DNA of 64,000 nucleotides from Streptomyces liliiviolaceus (GTDB lineage: Bacteria > Actinomycetota > Actinomycetes > Streptomycetales > Streptomycetaceae), in NCBI RefSeq assembly GCF_018070025.1, contig NZ_JAGPYQ010000002.1, positions 124,001 to 188,000 on the forward strand. Reading direction: 5' to 3'. Position numbers and translations under genes: made by a program. This document shows, piece by piece, positions 27,162-36,094 of this stretch. Below the pieces are notes generated by a model. That model had not been told where the DNA came from and made no database searches. It worked only from the letters and a program-made list of their open reading frames with translations. Every line of letters begins with the position of its first letter. Position 1 is the stretch's first letter.

Positions 27162-27261
27162 GGGACTTCTTCTCTCCTGCTTGCGAAAGATGAGGGACGG
27201 GCGGCAACGGCCGGGCTCAGATGCTGTGTCGGCCCGGGGGACGACCCCCGGACCCCAGCCG

Positions 27262-28047
27262 TTAAATGAACTTCTGACCCACGAGGAACTCGGCGAGCTG
27301 CTTGCCGCCCTCGCCCTCGTCCTTGACGATCGTGCCCGCGGTGCGCGCCGGGCGCTCGGTGGCCGAGTCGACCGCGGTCCAGGCGCCGCCGAGGCCGACC
27401 TCGTCGGCCTCGATCTCCAGGTCTTCGAGGTCCCAGGACTGCACGGGCTTCTTCTTGGCGGCCATGATGCCCTTGAAGGACGGGTACCGCGCCTCGCCCG
27501 ACTGGTCGGTGACCGACACCACGGCGGGCAGGGAGGCCTCCACCTGCTCGGAGGCGGTGTCGCCGTCCCGGCGGCCCTTGACGACGCCGTCCGCGACCGA
27601 CACCTCGGACAGCAGCGTGACCTGCGGGACGCCCAGGCGCTCGGCGACCAGCGCCGGCAGCACGCCCATGGTGCCGTCGGTGGAGGCCATGCCGGAGATG
27701 ACCAGGTCGTAGCCGGCCTTCTCGATCGCCTTGGCCAGCACCAGCGAGGTGCCGATCGCGTCGGTGCCGTGCAGATCGTCGTCCTCGACGTGGACGGCCT
27801 TGTCCGCGCCCATGGACAGCGCCTTGCGCAGCGCGTCCTTCGCGTCCTCGGGGCCCACGGTCAGCACGGTGATCTCCGCGTCGTCCGCTTCGTCGGCGAT
27901 CTGCAGGGCCTGCTCGACCGCGTACTCGTCGAGCTCCGACAGCAGGCCGTCCACGTCGTCACGGTCGACGGTCAGGTCCTCGGCGAAGTGCCGGTCGCCA
28001 GTGGCGTCGGGCACGTACTTAACAGTGACAACGATCCTCAAGCTCAC
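27262..28047 (-). CDS. etfB: Electron transfer flavoprotein beta subunit
   Basis: 261 residues from the GTG at 28045-28047, which has AGGAGAG upstream; a longer frame lacks a site. The start MSLRIVVTVKYVPD and the signature VLTVGPEDAKDALRKALSMGADKAVHVEDD (AMP site) fit EtfB. VKYVPDATGDRHF and the D-E-Y-A-V-E-Q-A-L helix are conserved. First gene of the etfBA operon, cytosolic. It is preceded by 267 bp that must hold the promoter, in which I see no clear hexamers. Confidence 0.97.
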   Translation of the reverse strand: MSLRIVVTVKYVPDATGDRHFAEDLTVDRDDVDGLLSELDEYAVEQALQIADEADDAEITVLTVGPEDAKDALRKALSMGADKAVHVEDDDLHGTDAIGTSLVLAKAIEKAGYDLVISGMASTDGTMGVLPALVAERLGVPQVTLLSEVSVADGVVKGRRDGDTASEQVEASLPAVVSVTDQSGEARYPSFKGIMAAKKKPVQSWDLEDLEIEADEVGLGGAWTAVDSATERPARTAGTIVKDEGEGGKQLAEFLVGQKFI

Positions 28048-28314
28048 GCCGGCTCTCCTACTGCATCGTCTTTTCTGGGCTGCCTGCCTACGGGCAGCAT
28101 AGGCGCCTGAAGCGGCCGTTCCCGGTGGGGGCGACCCGCGCTCCGAGCGAAATATTACTCGCCAGTACGCGCTTCTACGCTCCCGTAGCTGGTTCCCTCT
28201 AAGCAAGCGCTTTGAACTGTGACCTTCGCAACGCAGCGTAATCGGAACTCGACGTGTTCGCAGACGGGGGTGGGCGACGCGGGCCGGGCGGCCGGGCATC
28301 CGGCTCCGGGTGCG

Positions 28315-28824
28315 CTATTCCCGCAGCGCGTTGAAGCGCCCCTGGTGATAGAGCAGGGGGCGCCCCGCACCGGCGGGGTCGCCGAGCACCACCTCGGCCA
28401 GTACGACGCGATGGTCCCCGGCGGGAACGCGGGTGACGACCCGGCACACGAGCCAGGCGAGGACGTCGTCGAGCACCGGGACGCCCTCGGGACCCTCCCG
28501 CCAGGCGGTGGGTTCGCCGAAGCGGTCGGCGCCGCTGCGGGCGAAGGTGGCGGCCAGTTCCCGCTGGTGCTCGCCGAGCACATGGACGCCCACGTGGTCC
28601 GTCCGTGAGATGGCCGGCCAGCTGGAGGCACCGGTGCCGATGCCGAAGGAGATCAGCGGGGGTTCGGCGGACACGGAGGCGAGCGAGGTGGCGGTGAAGC
28701 CGACGGGGCCCTCGTCGCCGCGCGCGGTGATCACGGCGACACCGGCCGCGTGCTGCCGGAAGACGGAGCGGAGCAGGTCCGGCGAGGCGAGTCGGGAGGT
28801 ACGGAGATCGGGCGTGGCCGTCAT
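28315..28824 (-). CDS. Flavin reductase-like FMN-binding protein
   Basis: 169 residues from the ATG at 28822-28824 with AGAAGGAC upstream. Flavin reductase domain marks: LLRSVFRQHAAGVAVITARG, GPVGFTATSLASVSAEPPLISFGIG, a long helix with RELAATFARSGADRF, and GDHRVVLAEVVLGD near the end. The family reduces FMN or FAD with NAD(P)H, either as the partner of a two-component monooxygenase or as a stand-alone oxidoreductase. No oxygenase component is adjacent, so its partner is elsewhere. Confidence 0.9.
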   Translation of the reverse strand: MTATPDLRTSRLASPDLLRSVFRQHAAGVAVITARGDEGPVGFTATSLASVSAEPPLISFGIGTGASSWPAISRTDHVGVHVLGEHQRELAATFARSGADRFGEPTAWREGPEGVPVLDDVLAWLVCRVVTRVPAGDHRVVLAEVVLGDPAGAGRPLLYHQGRFNALRE

Positions 28825-29163
28825 GGAGTTGTCCTTCTGCGCGAAGCCGGCGGCGGGGGTCCTGGGCTGTTCAGCAGCCCGGACAGCGCCCGCCCGCACC
28901 ACGGACGAGGGCCGCGGTCCGAAGGCGTGCACGCTCGAAGCGCGCGAGGCGCTCGCAAGGAAGGAGTTCCGTGGACATACGGTCAGACTGACGATAGGTG
29001 GTCGATGCAGTCAAGTGCGTCCCGGCATGTGGGAGATGCGTCACCGAGGGCCTCCAGCCTCACGATCAGGGGCTTTTGGATGATCAGGGTGTTCCGGACG
29101 ATCAACGGGCTCCGGACGGTCGGGCACCTGGCGTCGGACGGTCAGGCATCGGGCGTCGGACGG
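28825..29163. repeat. Intergenic region with a 22-bp tandem repeat
   Basis: Three copies of a 22-bp unit built on TCGGACGGTC (starts at 29112, 29134 and 29156; the third runs to 29177) follow a related TTCCGGACGATCAACGGG. The last copy overlaps the stop codon and final codons of the minus-strand thioredoxin-like gene. The rest of the stretch holds the flavin reductase promoter. Confidence 0.7.
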
Positions 29164-29586
29164 TCAGGTGGCGCCGACCGCCTCACCGAGCGCGGCGATC
29201 ACGTCCGCCTTGCGCGGCTGTCCGGTGGCGCGGCGCACGATGTGACCCTCGGCGTCGAGGACGAGCACGGTCGGCGTCTTGAGGATCTCCAGTTCACGGA
29301 CGAGTCCGAGACGGCTCTCGGCGTCGATCTCGACGTGCCGTACGCCCGGCACCAGTTCGGCGACCTCGCCGAGCACCCTGCGGGTCGCCCTGCAGGGGGC
29401 GCAGAAGGCGCTGGAGAACTGGACGAGGGTGGCCCGCTCGCCGAGGTCCTCGCCCAACTCGGCCGCGCCCAGCCGCTTTCCGCCGTCCCGCCCACGCACT
29501 CTGACTCTCCCGCTCCGCCGTCGGTTCAGCACTCCGTAGGCGCTCGCCAGGGCGAGCACCACCACACACACCGCGAGTCCGGTCAT
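29164..29586 (-). CDS. Membrane-anchored thioredoxin-like protein
   Basis: 140 residues. An N-terminal hydrophobic helix (MTGLAVCVVVLALASAYGV) is followed by a positively charged segment, so the thioredoxin domain is anchored and, given the charge pattern, could lie on the cytosolic side. Active site CAPC in QFSSAFCAPCRATRRVLGEVA (about residues 62-65), then the cis-proline segment LKTPTVLVLDAEG. It is divergent from a DUF4395 membrane protein 74 bp away, which has its own CxxC; this pairing is recurrent in Actinobacteria and suggests electron passage between thioredoxin and membrane partner. Confidence 0.85.
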   Translation of the reverse strand: MTGLAVCVVVLALASAYGVLNRRRSGRVRVRGRDGGKRLGAAELGEDLGERATLVQFSSAFCAPCRATRRVLGEVAELVPGVRHVEIDAESRLGLVRELEILKTPTVLVLDAEGHIVRRATGQPRKADVIAALGEAVGAT

Positions 29587-29660
29587 CCCCGGCTTCAGCG
29601 TTCACGAGGCTGCAAAGATTCCCGCGCCCGAGGGGGTGATCCCTGCGGAATACTCGATTC

Positions 29661-30077
29661 ATGAACATCGATGCACGTGGGCCGCGTTTCGGAGCGGTCG
29701 TGACCACCGTGGTCCTGGCGGTCGTACTGATCACCGGCAGCGCCTGGCTGCTGGCCTGGCAGACGCTGGCGTTCGCGCTCGGCGCGGCGGCCGGAGTGGG
29801 CCGTTCCCCGTACGGACTGCTGTTCCGCCATGTCGTGCGTCCGCGGATAGCGCCGCCGACGCAGTTCGAGGCGCCCGAGCCGCCGCGGTTCGCGCAGGCG
29901 GTCGGGTTCGTGTTCGCCGCGCTCGGTCTGCTCGGCTACACGGTGGGCCCGGAGTGGCTGGGGCTCGCCGCGACCGGGGCGGCGCTCGCGGCGGCGTTTC
30001 TCAACGCGGCGTTCGGGTATTGCCTCGGGTGCGAGATGTACCTGCTCGTACGGCGAGTGGCGGTTCGCACGGAGTAA
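29661..30077 (+). CDS. DUF4395 membrane protein with CxxC
   Basis: 138 residues with about three to four hydrophobic segments (AVVTTVVLAVVLITGSAWLLAW, AFALGAAAGV, FVFAALGLLGYTV, GLAATGAALAAAF). The DUF4395 signature is at the end: AAFGYCLGCEMYLL, a CxxC in a membrane-facing helix. The ATG has no ribosome site, so a leaderless transcript is possible. Function not established; divergence from the membrane thioredoxin suggests a redox pair acting on disulfides or on sulfur delivery. Confidence 0.8.
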   Translation: MNIDARGPRFGAVVTTVVLAVVLITGSAWLLAWQTLAFALGAAAGVGRSPYGLLFRHVVRPRIAPPTQFEAPEPPRFAQAVGFVFAALGLLGYTVGPEWLGLAATGAALAAAFLNAAFGYCLGCEMYLLVRRVAVRTE

Positions 30078-30268
30078 AGGTGGCGTAAAACGCCGAGGTG
30101 GATCAAGGGGTGACGTGACGAGGATCTCGCCAATCTCAGGCACCAGGACTGGTCACTCGTCCGTTCTTCGGGCACGATCTGCGCAATGCCGTAAACCTAC
30201 GGCAGCGTAAGTTTCCCGCCGGGAGCACCCCTTCCCAGGCAGAGCAGAGAGAAGGGTCCCCTCCGTTC

Positions 30269-30997
30269 ATGGCTGAGCTTGCCTACCGTCCCGCCATCGG
30301 TCTCGCCCAGACGTTGTTCAAGGCCTGGGACCTGAAGATCGATCTCAAGGGGACGGAGAACATCCCGCGCACGGGCGGTGCGGTGCTGGTGAGCAATCAC
30401 ATCAGCTATCTCGACTTCATCTTCGACGGTCTCGCCGCCCTGCCGCAGAAGCGCCTCGTCCGTTTCATGGCCAAGGAGTCGGTGTTCCGGCACAGGATCT
30501 CCGGCCCGCTGATGCGCAACATGAAGCACATCCCCGTGGACCGCAAGCAGGGGGAGACGGCGTACGCCCACGCGCTGGCCTCGCTGCGCTCCGGTGAAAT
30601 CGTCGGCGTCTTCCCCGAGGCCACGATCTCCCAGTCCTTCACGCTGAAGAGCTTCAAGTCGGGTGCCGCGCGCATGGCCCAGGAGGCGGGCGTCCCGCTG
30701 ATCCCGATGGCCGTGTGGGGCACGCAGCGGCTGTGGACCAAGGGCCACCCGCGCAACTTCAAGCGCAGCCACACCCCGATCACCATCCGGGTCGGCGAGG
30801 CGATCGAGGCCTCCCGCGACAAGTACGCGGGCGCGATCACCCGCCAGGTGCGCGAGCGCGTACAGGAGCTCCTGGAAGCCGCGCAGCGCGCCTATCCCGT
30901 CCGCCCCAAGGGCCCGGACGACACCTGGTGGATGCCGGCGCACCTCGGCGGCACGGCGCCGACCCCCGAAGAGGTGAAGGCTTCCGAGGCCCGCTGA
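30269..30997 (+). CDS. 1-acylglycerol-3-phosphate acyltransferase (PlsC family)
   Basis: 242 residues, ATG with AGAAGGG about 10 nt upstream. Acyltransferase motifs: NHISYLDF (HX4D, catalytic), the substrate block around RFMAKESVFRH, FPEATIS (instead of the common FPEGTRS) and VPLIPMAVWG. The role is acylation of lysophosphatidic acid in phospholipid synthesis at the membrane. The FPEATIS variant is common in actinobacterial paralogues and may alter acceptor choice. Followed by an 8-bp-stem terminator. Confidence 0.9.
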   Translation: MAELAYRPAIGLAQTLFKAWDLKIDLKGTENIPRTGGAVLVSNHISYLDFIFDGLAALPQKRLVRFMAKESVFRHRISGPLMRNMKHIPVDRKQGETAYAHALASLRSGEIVGVFPEATISQSFTLKSFKSGAARMAQEAGVPLIPMAVWGTQRLWTKGHPRNFKRSHTPITIRVGEAIEASRDKYAGAITRQVRERVQELLEAAQRAYPVRPKGPDDTWWMPAHLGGTAPTPEEVKASEAR

Positions 30998-31024
30998 GCG
31001 CGGCGCTCCACGGACGAACAGGTG

Positions 31025-31044
31025 GGCGGGCCTGCGGGCCCGCC
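31025..31044. terminator. GC-rich terminator between convergent genes
   Basis: GGCGGGCC (31025-31032) pairs with GGCCCGCC (31037-31044) around a TGCG loop, 28 bp after the acyltransferase stop and 3 bp before the stop of the minus-strand transglutaminase-like gene. Confidence 0.75.
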
Positions 31045-31046
31045 GC

Positions 31047-31619
31047 TCAGAGCACGGTGGGAAGCGACTCCCACAGGCGCGGTCGGTCCGGGGCGGCCTT
31101 GAGGGCGGCCAGGACGGCCGGGTGCGGTGCGGCGTACAGCTCCGGGTGGTCCCGTTCGTGCGCCTGCGGGTCGGGTGTGAAGGCCAGGCGTTCGCCGTCG
31201 AGGGAGAACCGGGCGTCCACGCCCGGTTTGTTGCCCCGGGGGTCCTGCCGGTGCCAGGCACCGTCGAAGCGGACCGCGACAAGGCCGTGCACCACGTCGA
31301 ACGTCTGGTAGCAGAGCGCCGTCGGGATGTCCTCGGCCCTCAGCAGGGCCGCCAGGGCGTGGGCCTTGGCGTAGCAGATGCCCGTGCCCTGCTCCAGGAC
31401 GTCGGAGGCGCGCCAGGTGACGCGGAGATCGCCGGAGTCCTGCGAGTGCGGGATGGTGTCGCGCACGAACTCGAAGGCGGCCTGTGCATAGGCATACGAG
31501 TCGGCGACCTGGCCGGCCAGCCGCGCGGACACCTCGCGCACGAGCGGATGATGGTGGTCGATGGCCTCGTCCACAGCCAGATAGGCGGACAGGTCGGGGT
31601 TGGTCTGGATCAGCTCCAT
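31047..31619 (-). CDS. Transglutaminase-like (TGc) protein
   Basis: 190 residues from the ATG at 31617-31619. The transglutaminase-like triad is visible: cysteine in GTGICYAKAHALAALLRA, histidine in DVVHGLVAVRFDGAWHRQDP, and an aspartate in RQDPRGN. The N-terminal helix AFEFVRDTIPHSQDSGDLRV precedes it, as in the bacterial family. Members act as peptidases or amidases more often than crosslinkers. The protein is soluble and solitary. Confidence 0.85.
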   Translation of the reverse strand: MELIQTNPDLSAYLAVDEAIDHHHPLVREVSARLAGQVADSYAYAQAAFEFVRDTIPHSQDSGDLRVTWRASDVLEQGTGICYAKAHALAALLRAEDIPTALCYQTFDVVHGLVAVRFDGAWHRQDPRGNKPGVDARFSLDGERLAFTPDPQAHERDHPELYAAPHPAVLAALKAAPDRPRLWESLPTVL

Positions 31620-31704
31620 GCCTGCAGAGCATAAGAACACGATCACCCGGGAGTCAAATACTTTTCCGAGTGACCGTATATCTATGCATCCAATCCCCGG
31701 GTCG

Positions 31705-32778
31705 TCAGCCCGCCGCCATCTCCTCCTTGAGCGCCGCCACGAAACCGTCGACGTCGTCCTCGGTCGTGTCGAAGGCGCACATCCAGCGGACGTCTCCCGC
31801 GGCCTCGTCCCAGAAGTAGAAGCGGTAGCGCTTCTGCAGGCGCTCGCTCACGTCGTGGGGCAGCCGGGCGAAGACCGCGTTGGCCTGTACCGGGTAGAGG
31901 ATCTCGACGCCGTGCACCGCGCGCACGCCCTCGGCGAGACGCTGGGCCATCTCGTTGGCGTGGCGGGCGTTGCGCAGCCACAGGTCCTTGGCGAGCAGGG
32001 CCTCCAACTGCACCGACACGAAGCGCATCTTGGAGGCGAGCTGCATCGACAGCTTGCGCAGGTGCTTCATGTGGCTGACGGCGTCGCGGTTCAGGACGAC
32101 GACGGCCTCGCCGAACAGCGCGCCGTTCTTGGTGCCGCCGAAGGACAGCACGTCCACGCCGACCGCGTTGGTGAACGCCCGCATCGGTACGTCCAGGGAG
32201 GCGGCCGCGTTGGCTATCCGGGCGCCGTCGAGGTGCACCTTCATGCCGTGCCCGTGGGCGTGCTCGCAGATCGCGCGGACCTCGTCGGGCGTGTAGACCG
32301 TGCCCAGTTCGGTGTTCTGGGTGATCGACACCACCTGCGGCATCGCCCGGTGCTCGTCGTCCCAGCCGTACGCCTGCCGGTCGATCAGCTCGGGTGTGAG
32401 CTTGCCGTCGGGCGTGGCCACCGTGAGCAGCTTCAGCCCGCCCATCCGCTCGGGAGCGCCGCCCTCGTCGACGTTGATGTGCGCGCTCTCCGCGCAGATC
32501 ACCGCGCCCCAGCGGTCGGTGAGCGCCTGCAGCGCCACGACGTTGGCGCCCGTGCCGTTGAAGACGGGGAACGCCTCGGCGCCCGCGCCGAAGTGCCCGC
32601 GGATCACCTGCTGGAGGTGGCCGGTGTAGTCGTCCTCGCCGTACGCGATCTGGTGCCCGCCGTTGGCGAGGGCCAGGGCGGCGAGCACCTCGGGGTGGGT
32701 TCCCGCGTAGTTGTCGCTGGCGAAGCCGCGCACCTGCGGGTCGTGGCGCCGCCGGGCATCGGTCTTCGGCGGGTTCAC
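31705..32778 (-). CDS. PLP-dependent threonine aldolase/beta-eliminating lyase family protein
   Basis: About 357 residues from the GTG at 32776-32778. A GTG at 32799 overlapping the upstream stop (GTGA) adds 7 residues and is an alternative. Beta-eliminating lyase marks: GFASDNYAG near the start, the PLP environment AYGEDDYTGHL, VHLDGARIANAAA (PLP-binding aspartate), and LSFGGTKNGALFGE with the Schiff-base lysine. Expected reaction: cleavage of L-threonine or a related beta-hydroxy amino acid to glycine and an aldehyde. It is the third gene of the DUF6421-SDR operon, so the true substrate may be a specialised one. Confidence 0.88.
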   Translation of the reverse strand: MNPPKTDARRRHDPQVRGFASDNYAGTHPEVLAALALANGGHQIAYGEDDYTGHLQQVIRGHFGAGAEAFPVFNGTGANVVALQALTDRWGAVICAESAHINVDEGGAPERMGGLKLLTVATPDGKLTPELIDRQAYGWDDEHRAMPQVVSITQNTELGTVYTPDEVRAICEHAHGHGMKVHLDGARIANAAASLDVPMRAFTNAVGVDVLSFGGTKNGALFGEAVVVLNRDAVSHMKHLRKLSMQLASKMRFVSVQLEALLAKDLWLRNARHANEMAQRLAEGVRAVHGVEILYPVQANAVFARLPHDVSERLQKRYRFYFWDEAAGDVRWMCAFDTTEDDVDGFVAALKEEMAAG

Positions 32779-32795
32779 GGCATCTCTGCCGGAAT

Positions 32796-33560
32796 TCACG
32801 GCTTCTCGGTCAGCCACAGACGCTTTCCGTTCACTTCGGGGGCGGACTGCTCCCAGACACCGGTGATGGACTCGGCGAGGTCCTTGACGTCCGTGAAGCC
32901 CGAGAACTTCGCGTTCGGGCGCTCCGCGCGCATCGCGTCGTGCACCAGCGCCTTCACCACCAGGATGGCGGCGGCGGACGTCGGCCCGTCGGCGCCCTCG
33001 GAGATCCCGGCCTTGCGGAAGTAGTCGGCCATGGCCAGCGTCCACGCCTCGGCGGCGGCCTTGGCGGCGGCGTACGCGGCGTTGCCCGCGGTGGGCTTGC
33101 CGGCGCCCGCGGCGCTGATCAGGACGTACCGGCCGCGGTCGCTGCGCTGCAGGGCCTCGTGGAAGGCGAGGGAGGTGTGCTGCACGGTACGGATGAGCAG
33201 CAGTTCCAGCAGGTCCCAGTCGTCCAGGCTGGTCTTGGTGAAGGTCTCGCTGCCGCGCCAGCCGCCGACGAGGTGGACCAGTCCGTCGACGCGCCCGAAC
33301 TCCTTCTCGGTGCGCGCGGCCCACTCCTTCGCCGAGTCCCGGTCGAGGAGGTCGACCGTGTCGCCGACGACGGTGGCGCCGCCGTGGGCGTAGCGGGCCG
33401 CGTCCACGGCCTCGGCCAGTCGCTCCGGGTCGTTGTCGGACCCGACGACCACGGCCCCGGCCTCGGCGAGCCGGAGCAGGGTGGCCCGGCCGACCGGACC
33501 GCCCGCGCCGGCCACCGCGATCACCGCGCCGCTCAGTGCCCCGCCGCTACCGTTCCCCAT
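32796..33560 (-). CDS. Short-chain dehydrogenase/reductase
   Basis: 254 residues from the ATG at 33558-33560 with a perfect AGGAGG; an ATG 14 codons earlier overlaps the DUF6421 stop (ATGA) and could give a longer form. NAD(P)-binding AVAGAGGPVGRATLLRL (about 15-31), NNAG-equivalent VHLVGGW, catalytic serine in LISAAGAGKP and the Y-x-x-x-K as AAYAAAKAAAEAW. The active-site serine is in ISAAGA, slightly atypical. It sits between DUF6421 and the PLP lyase in one operon; the substrate is unknown. Confidence 0.88.
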   Translation of the reverse strand: MGNGSGGALSGAVIAVAGAGGPVGRATLLRLAEAGAVVVGSDNDPERLAEAVDAARYAHGGATVVGDTVDLLDRDSAKEWAARTEKEFGRVDGLVHLVGGWRGSETFTKTSLDDWDLLELLLIRTVQHTSLAFHEALQRSDRGRYVLISAAGAGKPTAGNAAYAAAKAAAEAWTLAMADYFRKAGISEGADGPTSAAAILVVKALVHDAMRAERPNAKFSGFTDVKDLAESITGVWEQSAPEVNGKRLWLTEKP

Positions 33561-33598
33561 GGTCTTCGCCTCCTGAGCAGTGTTCCGGACGCGGTCGC

Positions 33599-34996
33599 TC
33601 ATGCGGCCACCCGCTCGGCACTCGCAGCGGTGATGCCCTTGGTCTGCGCGATCACGTTCTTCAGCTTCTTGGAGAGTGCCTCATAGAACATGCTCAGGGG
33701 AAACTCGTCCGGAAGCACGTCGTCCACCAGTTTTCGCGGCGGCAGCGTCAGGTCGAGGGCGTCGGGGCCCTTGGCCCAGCGGGATCCCGGGTGCGGGGAG
33801 AGGTACTGGGAGACCAGGTCGTACGCGGCGAACCAGTGGACCAGTTTCGGACGGTCGATGCCGTCGCGGTACAGCTTCTCGATCTCGGCGCACAGCTCGT
33901 TGGTGACCTGCGGGACGCGCTGCCAGTCGATGAACAGTTTGTTGTCGGTCCAGCGGACGACGTCGTGCTTGTGCAGGTAGGCGAAGAGCAGCTGTCCGCC
34001 GAGGCCGTCGTAGTTGCGGACGCGGTCGCCGGTCACGGGGAAGCGGAACATCCGGTCGAAGAGCACCGCGTACTGCACGTCGCGGCCCTGCGGGAAGCCG
34101 TCGGCCTCCAGTCGCACGGCCTCGCGGAAGGCGGTGAGGTCGCAGCGCAGCTCCTCCAGGCCGTACATCCAGAACGGCTGGCGCTGCTTGATCATGAAGG
34201 GGTCGAAGGGCAGGTCGCCGTGGCTGTGGGTGCGGTCGTGGACCATGTCCCACAGGACGAAGGCCTGCTCGCAGCGCGTCTGGTCGCCGACCATCTCGCG
34301 GATGTCGTCGGGCAGTTCGAGACCGAGCGTGCCGACGGCCGCCTCGGTGACCTTGCGGAAGCGGGCGGCCTCGCGGTCGCAGAAGATACCGCCCCAGCTG
34401 AACCGCTCCGGGGCCTCGCGCACGGCGATGGTCTCGGGGAAGAGGACGGCCGAGTTGGTGTCGTACCCGGCGGTGAAGTCCTCGAACTTGATGCCGCAGA
34501 ACAGCGGGTTGTCGTAGCGGGTGCGTTCGAGATCGGCCAGCCAGTCGGGCCAGACCATGCGCAGGACGACCGCTTCGAAGTTGCGGTCCGGGTTGCCGTT
34601 CTGCGTGTACATGGGGAAGAGGACCAGGTGTTCGAGGCCGTCCTCACGGTGTGCCGCCGGCTGGAAGGCCAGCAGCGAGTCGAGGAAGTCGGGCACCTCG
34701 AAGCCGCCGTCGGCCCAGCGGCGCAGATCCTCGACGAGCGCCGCGTGGTACCCGGCGTCGTGCGGAACCAGCGGCGACAGCTCCTGGACGGCCTCCATGA
34801 CGTCGCGCACGGCCAGCTCGGCGTCCGCCGGATCAGGGGCGCCCTCGGCGTCGAAGTCGATCGACCCGTCCTTGGACTGCCATGGCCGGATCCGCTCCAC
34901 GGCATCCTTGAGCACGGGCCAGGCCGGGTGGCTCACTACCCCGCTCCGGGGAGGAATCCGTTCCTCCGCACCCACCTGCACAAGAATTTCCGTCAT
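33599..34996 (-). CDS. DUF6421 family protein
   Basis: 465 residues, ATG with GGAAGG upstream; first gene of a three-gene operon with the SDR and PLP lyase, coupled by a 4-bp overlap. A conserved uncharacterised actinobacterial family. Notable segments: LVLFPMYTQNGNPDRNFEAV, FLWDMVHDRTHSHGDLPFDPF-type region (VHDRTHSHGD, possible metal ligands at three histidines), and DYFDR-type aromatic stretch PFWMYGLEELRCDL. No signal peptide or membrane segment. The linkage to an SDR and a PLP lyase suggests a shared small-molecule pathway. Confidence 0.75.
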   Translation of the reverse strand: MTEILVQVGAEERIPPRSGVVSHPAWPVLKDAVERIRPWQSKDGSIDFDAEGAPDPADAELAVRDVMEAVQELSPLVPHDAGYHAALVEDLRRWADGGFEVPDFLDSLLAFQPAAHREDGLEHLVLFPMYTQNGNPDRNFEAVVLRMVWPDWLADLERTRYDNPLFCGIKFEDFTAGYDTNSAVLFPETIAVREAPERFSWGGIFCDREAARFRKVTEAAVGTLGLELPDDIREMVGDQTRCEQAFVLWDMVHDRTHSHGDLPFDPFMIKQRQPFWMYGLEELRCDLTAFREAVRLEADGFPQGRDVQYAVLFDRMFRFPVTGDRVRNYDGLGGQLLFAYLHKHDVVRWTDNKLFIDWQRVPQVTNELCAEIEKLYRDGIDRPKLVHWFAAYDLVSQYLSPHPGSRWAKGPDALDLTLPPRKLVDDVLPDEFPLSMFYEALSKKLKNVIAQTKGITAASAERVAA

Positions 34997-35409
34997 GACC
35001 CACCTTCCACGGGAGAACCTCGCGTATGGACACCGTATGCGTGCGGGACTCCCCGGGACAAGTGGAGACTCGGGAAATTATCCTGCCGTCTCGCAACTTC
35101 ACCGCTATTTTTCCTGTGGGGCACCGCGAGAGCGAATACTTCCGCCGCCGTCCGGGTAGTCGCCGGAGTTCGGGAGATCCGCTCCGGACATCCCTCCGCA
35201 GCCCGGTCAACCCGCTGGGGACTCGCCCACCCGGGGGTGAGCCGCAAAGAGGACGGCAGCGCCCGTTCCCCCGGCCGACAGGCCTCATTCCCGGCCACCG
35301 GAGCGGGTACAAGGTCCGCCGGGGCCATTAGGCTGCGGCCTTGCCGCCGTGGGCACGGGACCGCCGCGCGCGGCAGCCGAGCCGCCGTCGACGGAAGCGG
35401 AGTCAACCC
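34997..35409. other. Intergenic region between divergent genes
   Basis: 412 bp between the DUF6421 operon (left) and the GDPD gene (right). GATAAT on the minus strand at 35077-35082 is a possible -10 for the operon. No gene, RNA or repeat seen. Confidence 0.4.
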
Positions 35410-36093
35410 TTGAACTTCCTCACCATCGGTCATCGCGGGATCATGGGTGTCGAACCGGAGAACACCCTGCGTTCCTTCACCGCCGCCCAGCAGGCGGGCC
35501 TCGACCTGATCGAGCTGGATCTGCATCTGAGCAAGGACGGCGCGCTCGTCGTCATGCACGACGCCGACGTGGACCGTACGACCGACGGTTCGGGTCCGAT
35601 CGCCGAGAAGACCCTCGCGGAGCTGCGCGTGCTGGACGCGGGACGCGGGGAGCGCGTGCCGGTGTTCGAGGAGGTCCTGGACGCGGTCACGGCCCCGCTC
35701 CAGGCCGAGATCAAGGACGTGGCCGCGGCGCGGGCACTCGCCGAGGTGATGAACCGGCGCGACCTGGTCGCCCGGGTCGAGGTGCTGTCCTTCCACGACG
35801 AGGCGATCGCCGAGATCGCACGGCTCGTGCCGGGCGTCCGTACGGCGCTGGTCGCCAGCCGCTATGGCATCGATGTCGTCGAACGGGCGACCGCGGTCGG
35901 CGCCACGACCCTGGTGCTGAACATCCGGCGGCTGACCCTGGAGGTCGTCGAGCGGGCGCGCAAGGCGGACCTGCGGATCATCGGCTGGGTCGTGAACACC
36001 CAGGACCATCTGCGGCTGGTGCGCGCCCTGGAGCTGGACGGCGCGACCACCGACTACCCGGAGATCAAGCGCACCGGCCGCTTCACCGCATAG
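35410..36093 (+). CDS. Glycerophosphodiester phosphodiesterase
   Basis: 227 residues from the TTG at 35410 with GGAAGCGGAG upstream; the longer frame from GTG codons is arginine-rich and unlikely. GDPD marks: IGHRGIMGVEPENTLRSF (catalytic HRG and E-N), ELDLHLSKDGALVVMHDADVDRTTDGSG (metal ExD and catalytic histidine), and the closing IGWVVNTQDHLRLVRALELDGATTDYPE. It hydrolyses glycerophosphodiesters from phospholipid turnover to glycerol-3-phosphate and an alcohol. No signal peptide, so it is cytosolic. It ends at a 10-bp-stem terminator. Confidence 0.93.
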   Translation: MNFLTIGHRGIMGVEPENTLRSFTAAQQAGLDLIELDLHLSKDGALVVMHDADVDRTTDGSGPIAEKTLAELRVLDAGRGERVPVFEEVLDAVTAPLQAEIKDVAAARALAEVMNRRDLVARVEVLSFHDEAIAEIARLVPGVRTALVASRYGIDVVERATAVGATTLVLNIRRLTLEVVERARKADLRIIGWVVNTQDHLRLVRALELDGATTDYPEIKRTGRFTA

Positions 36094-36094
36094 C

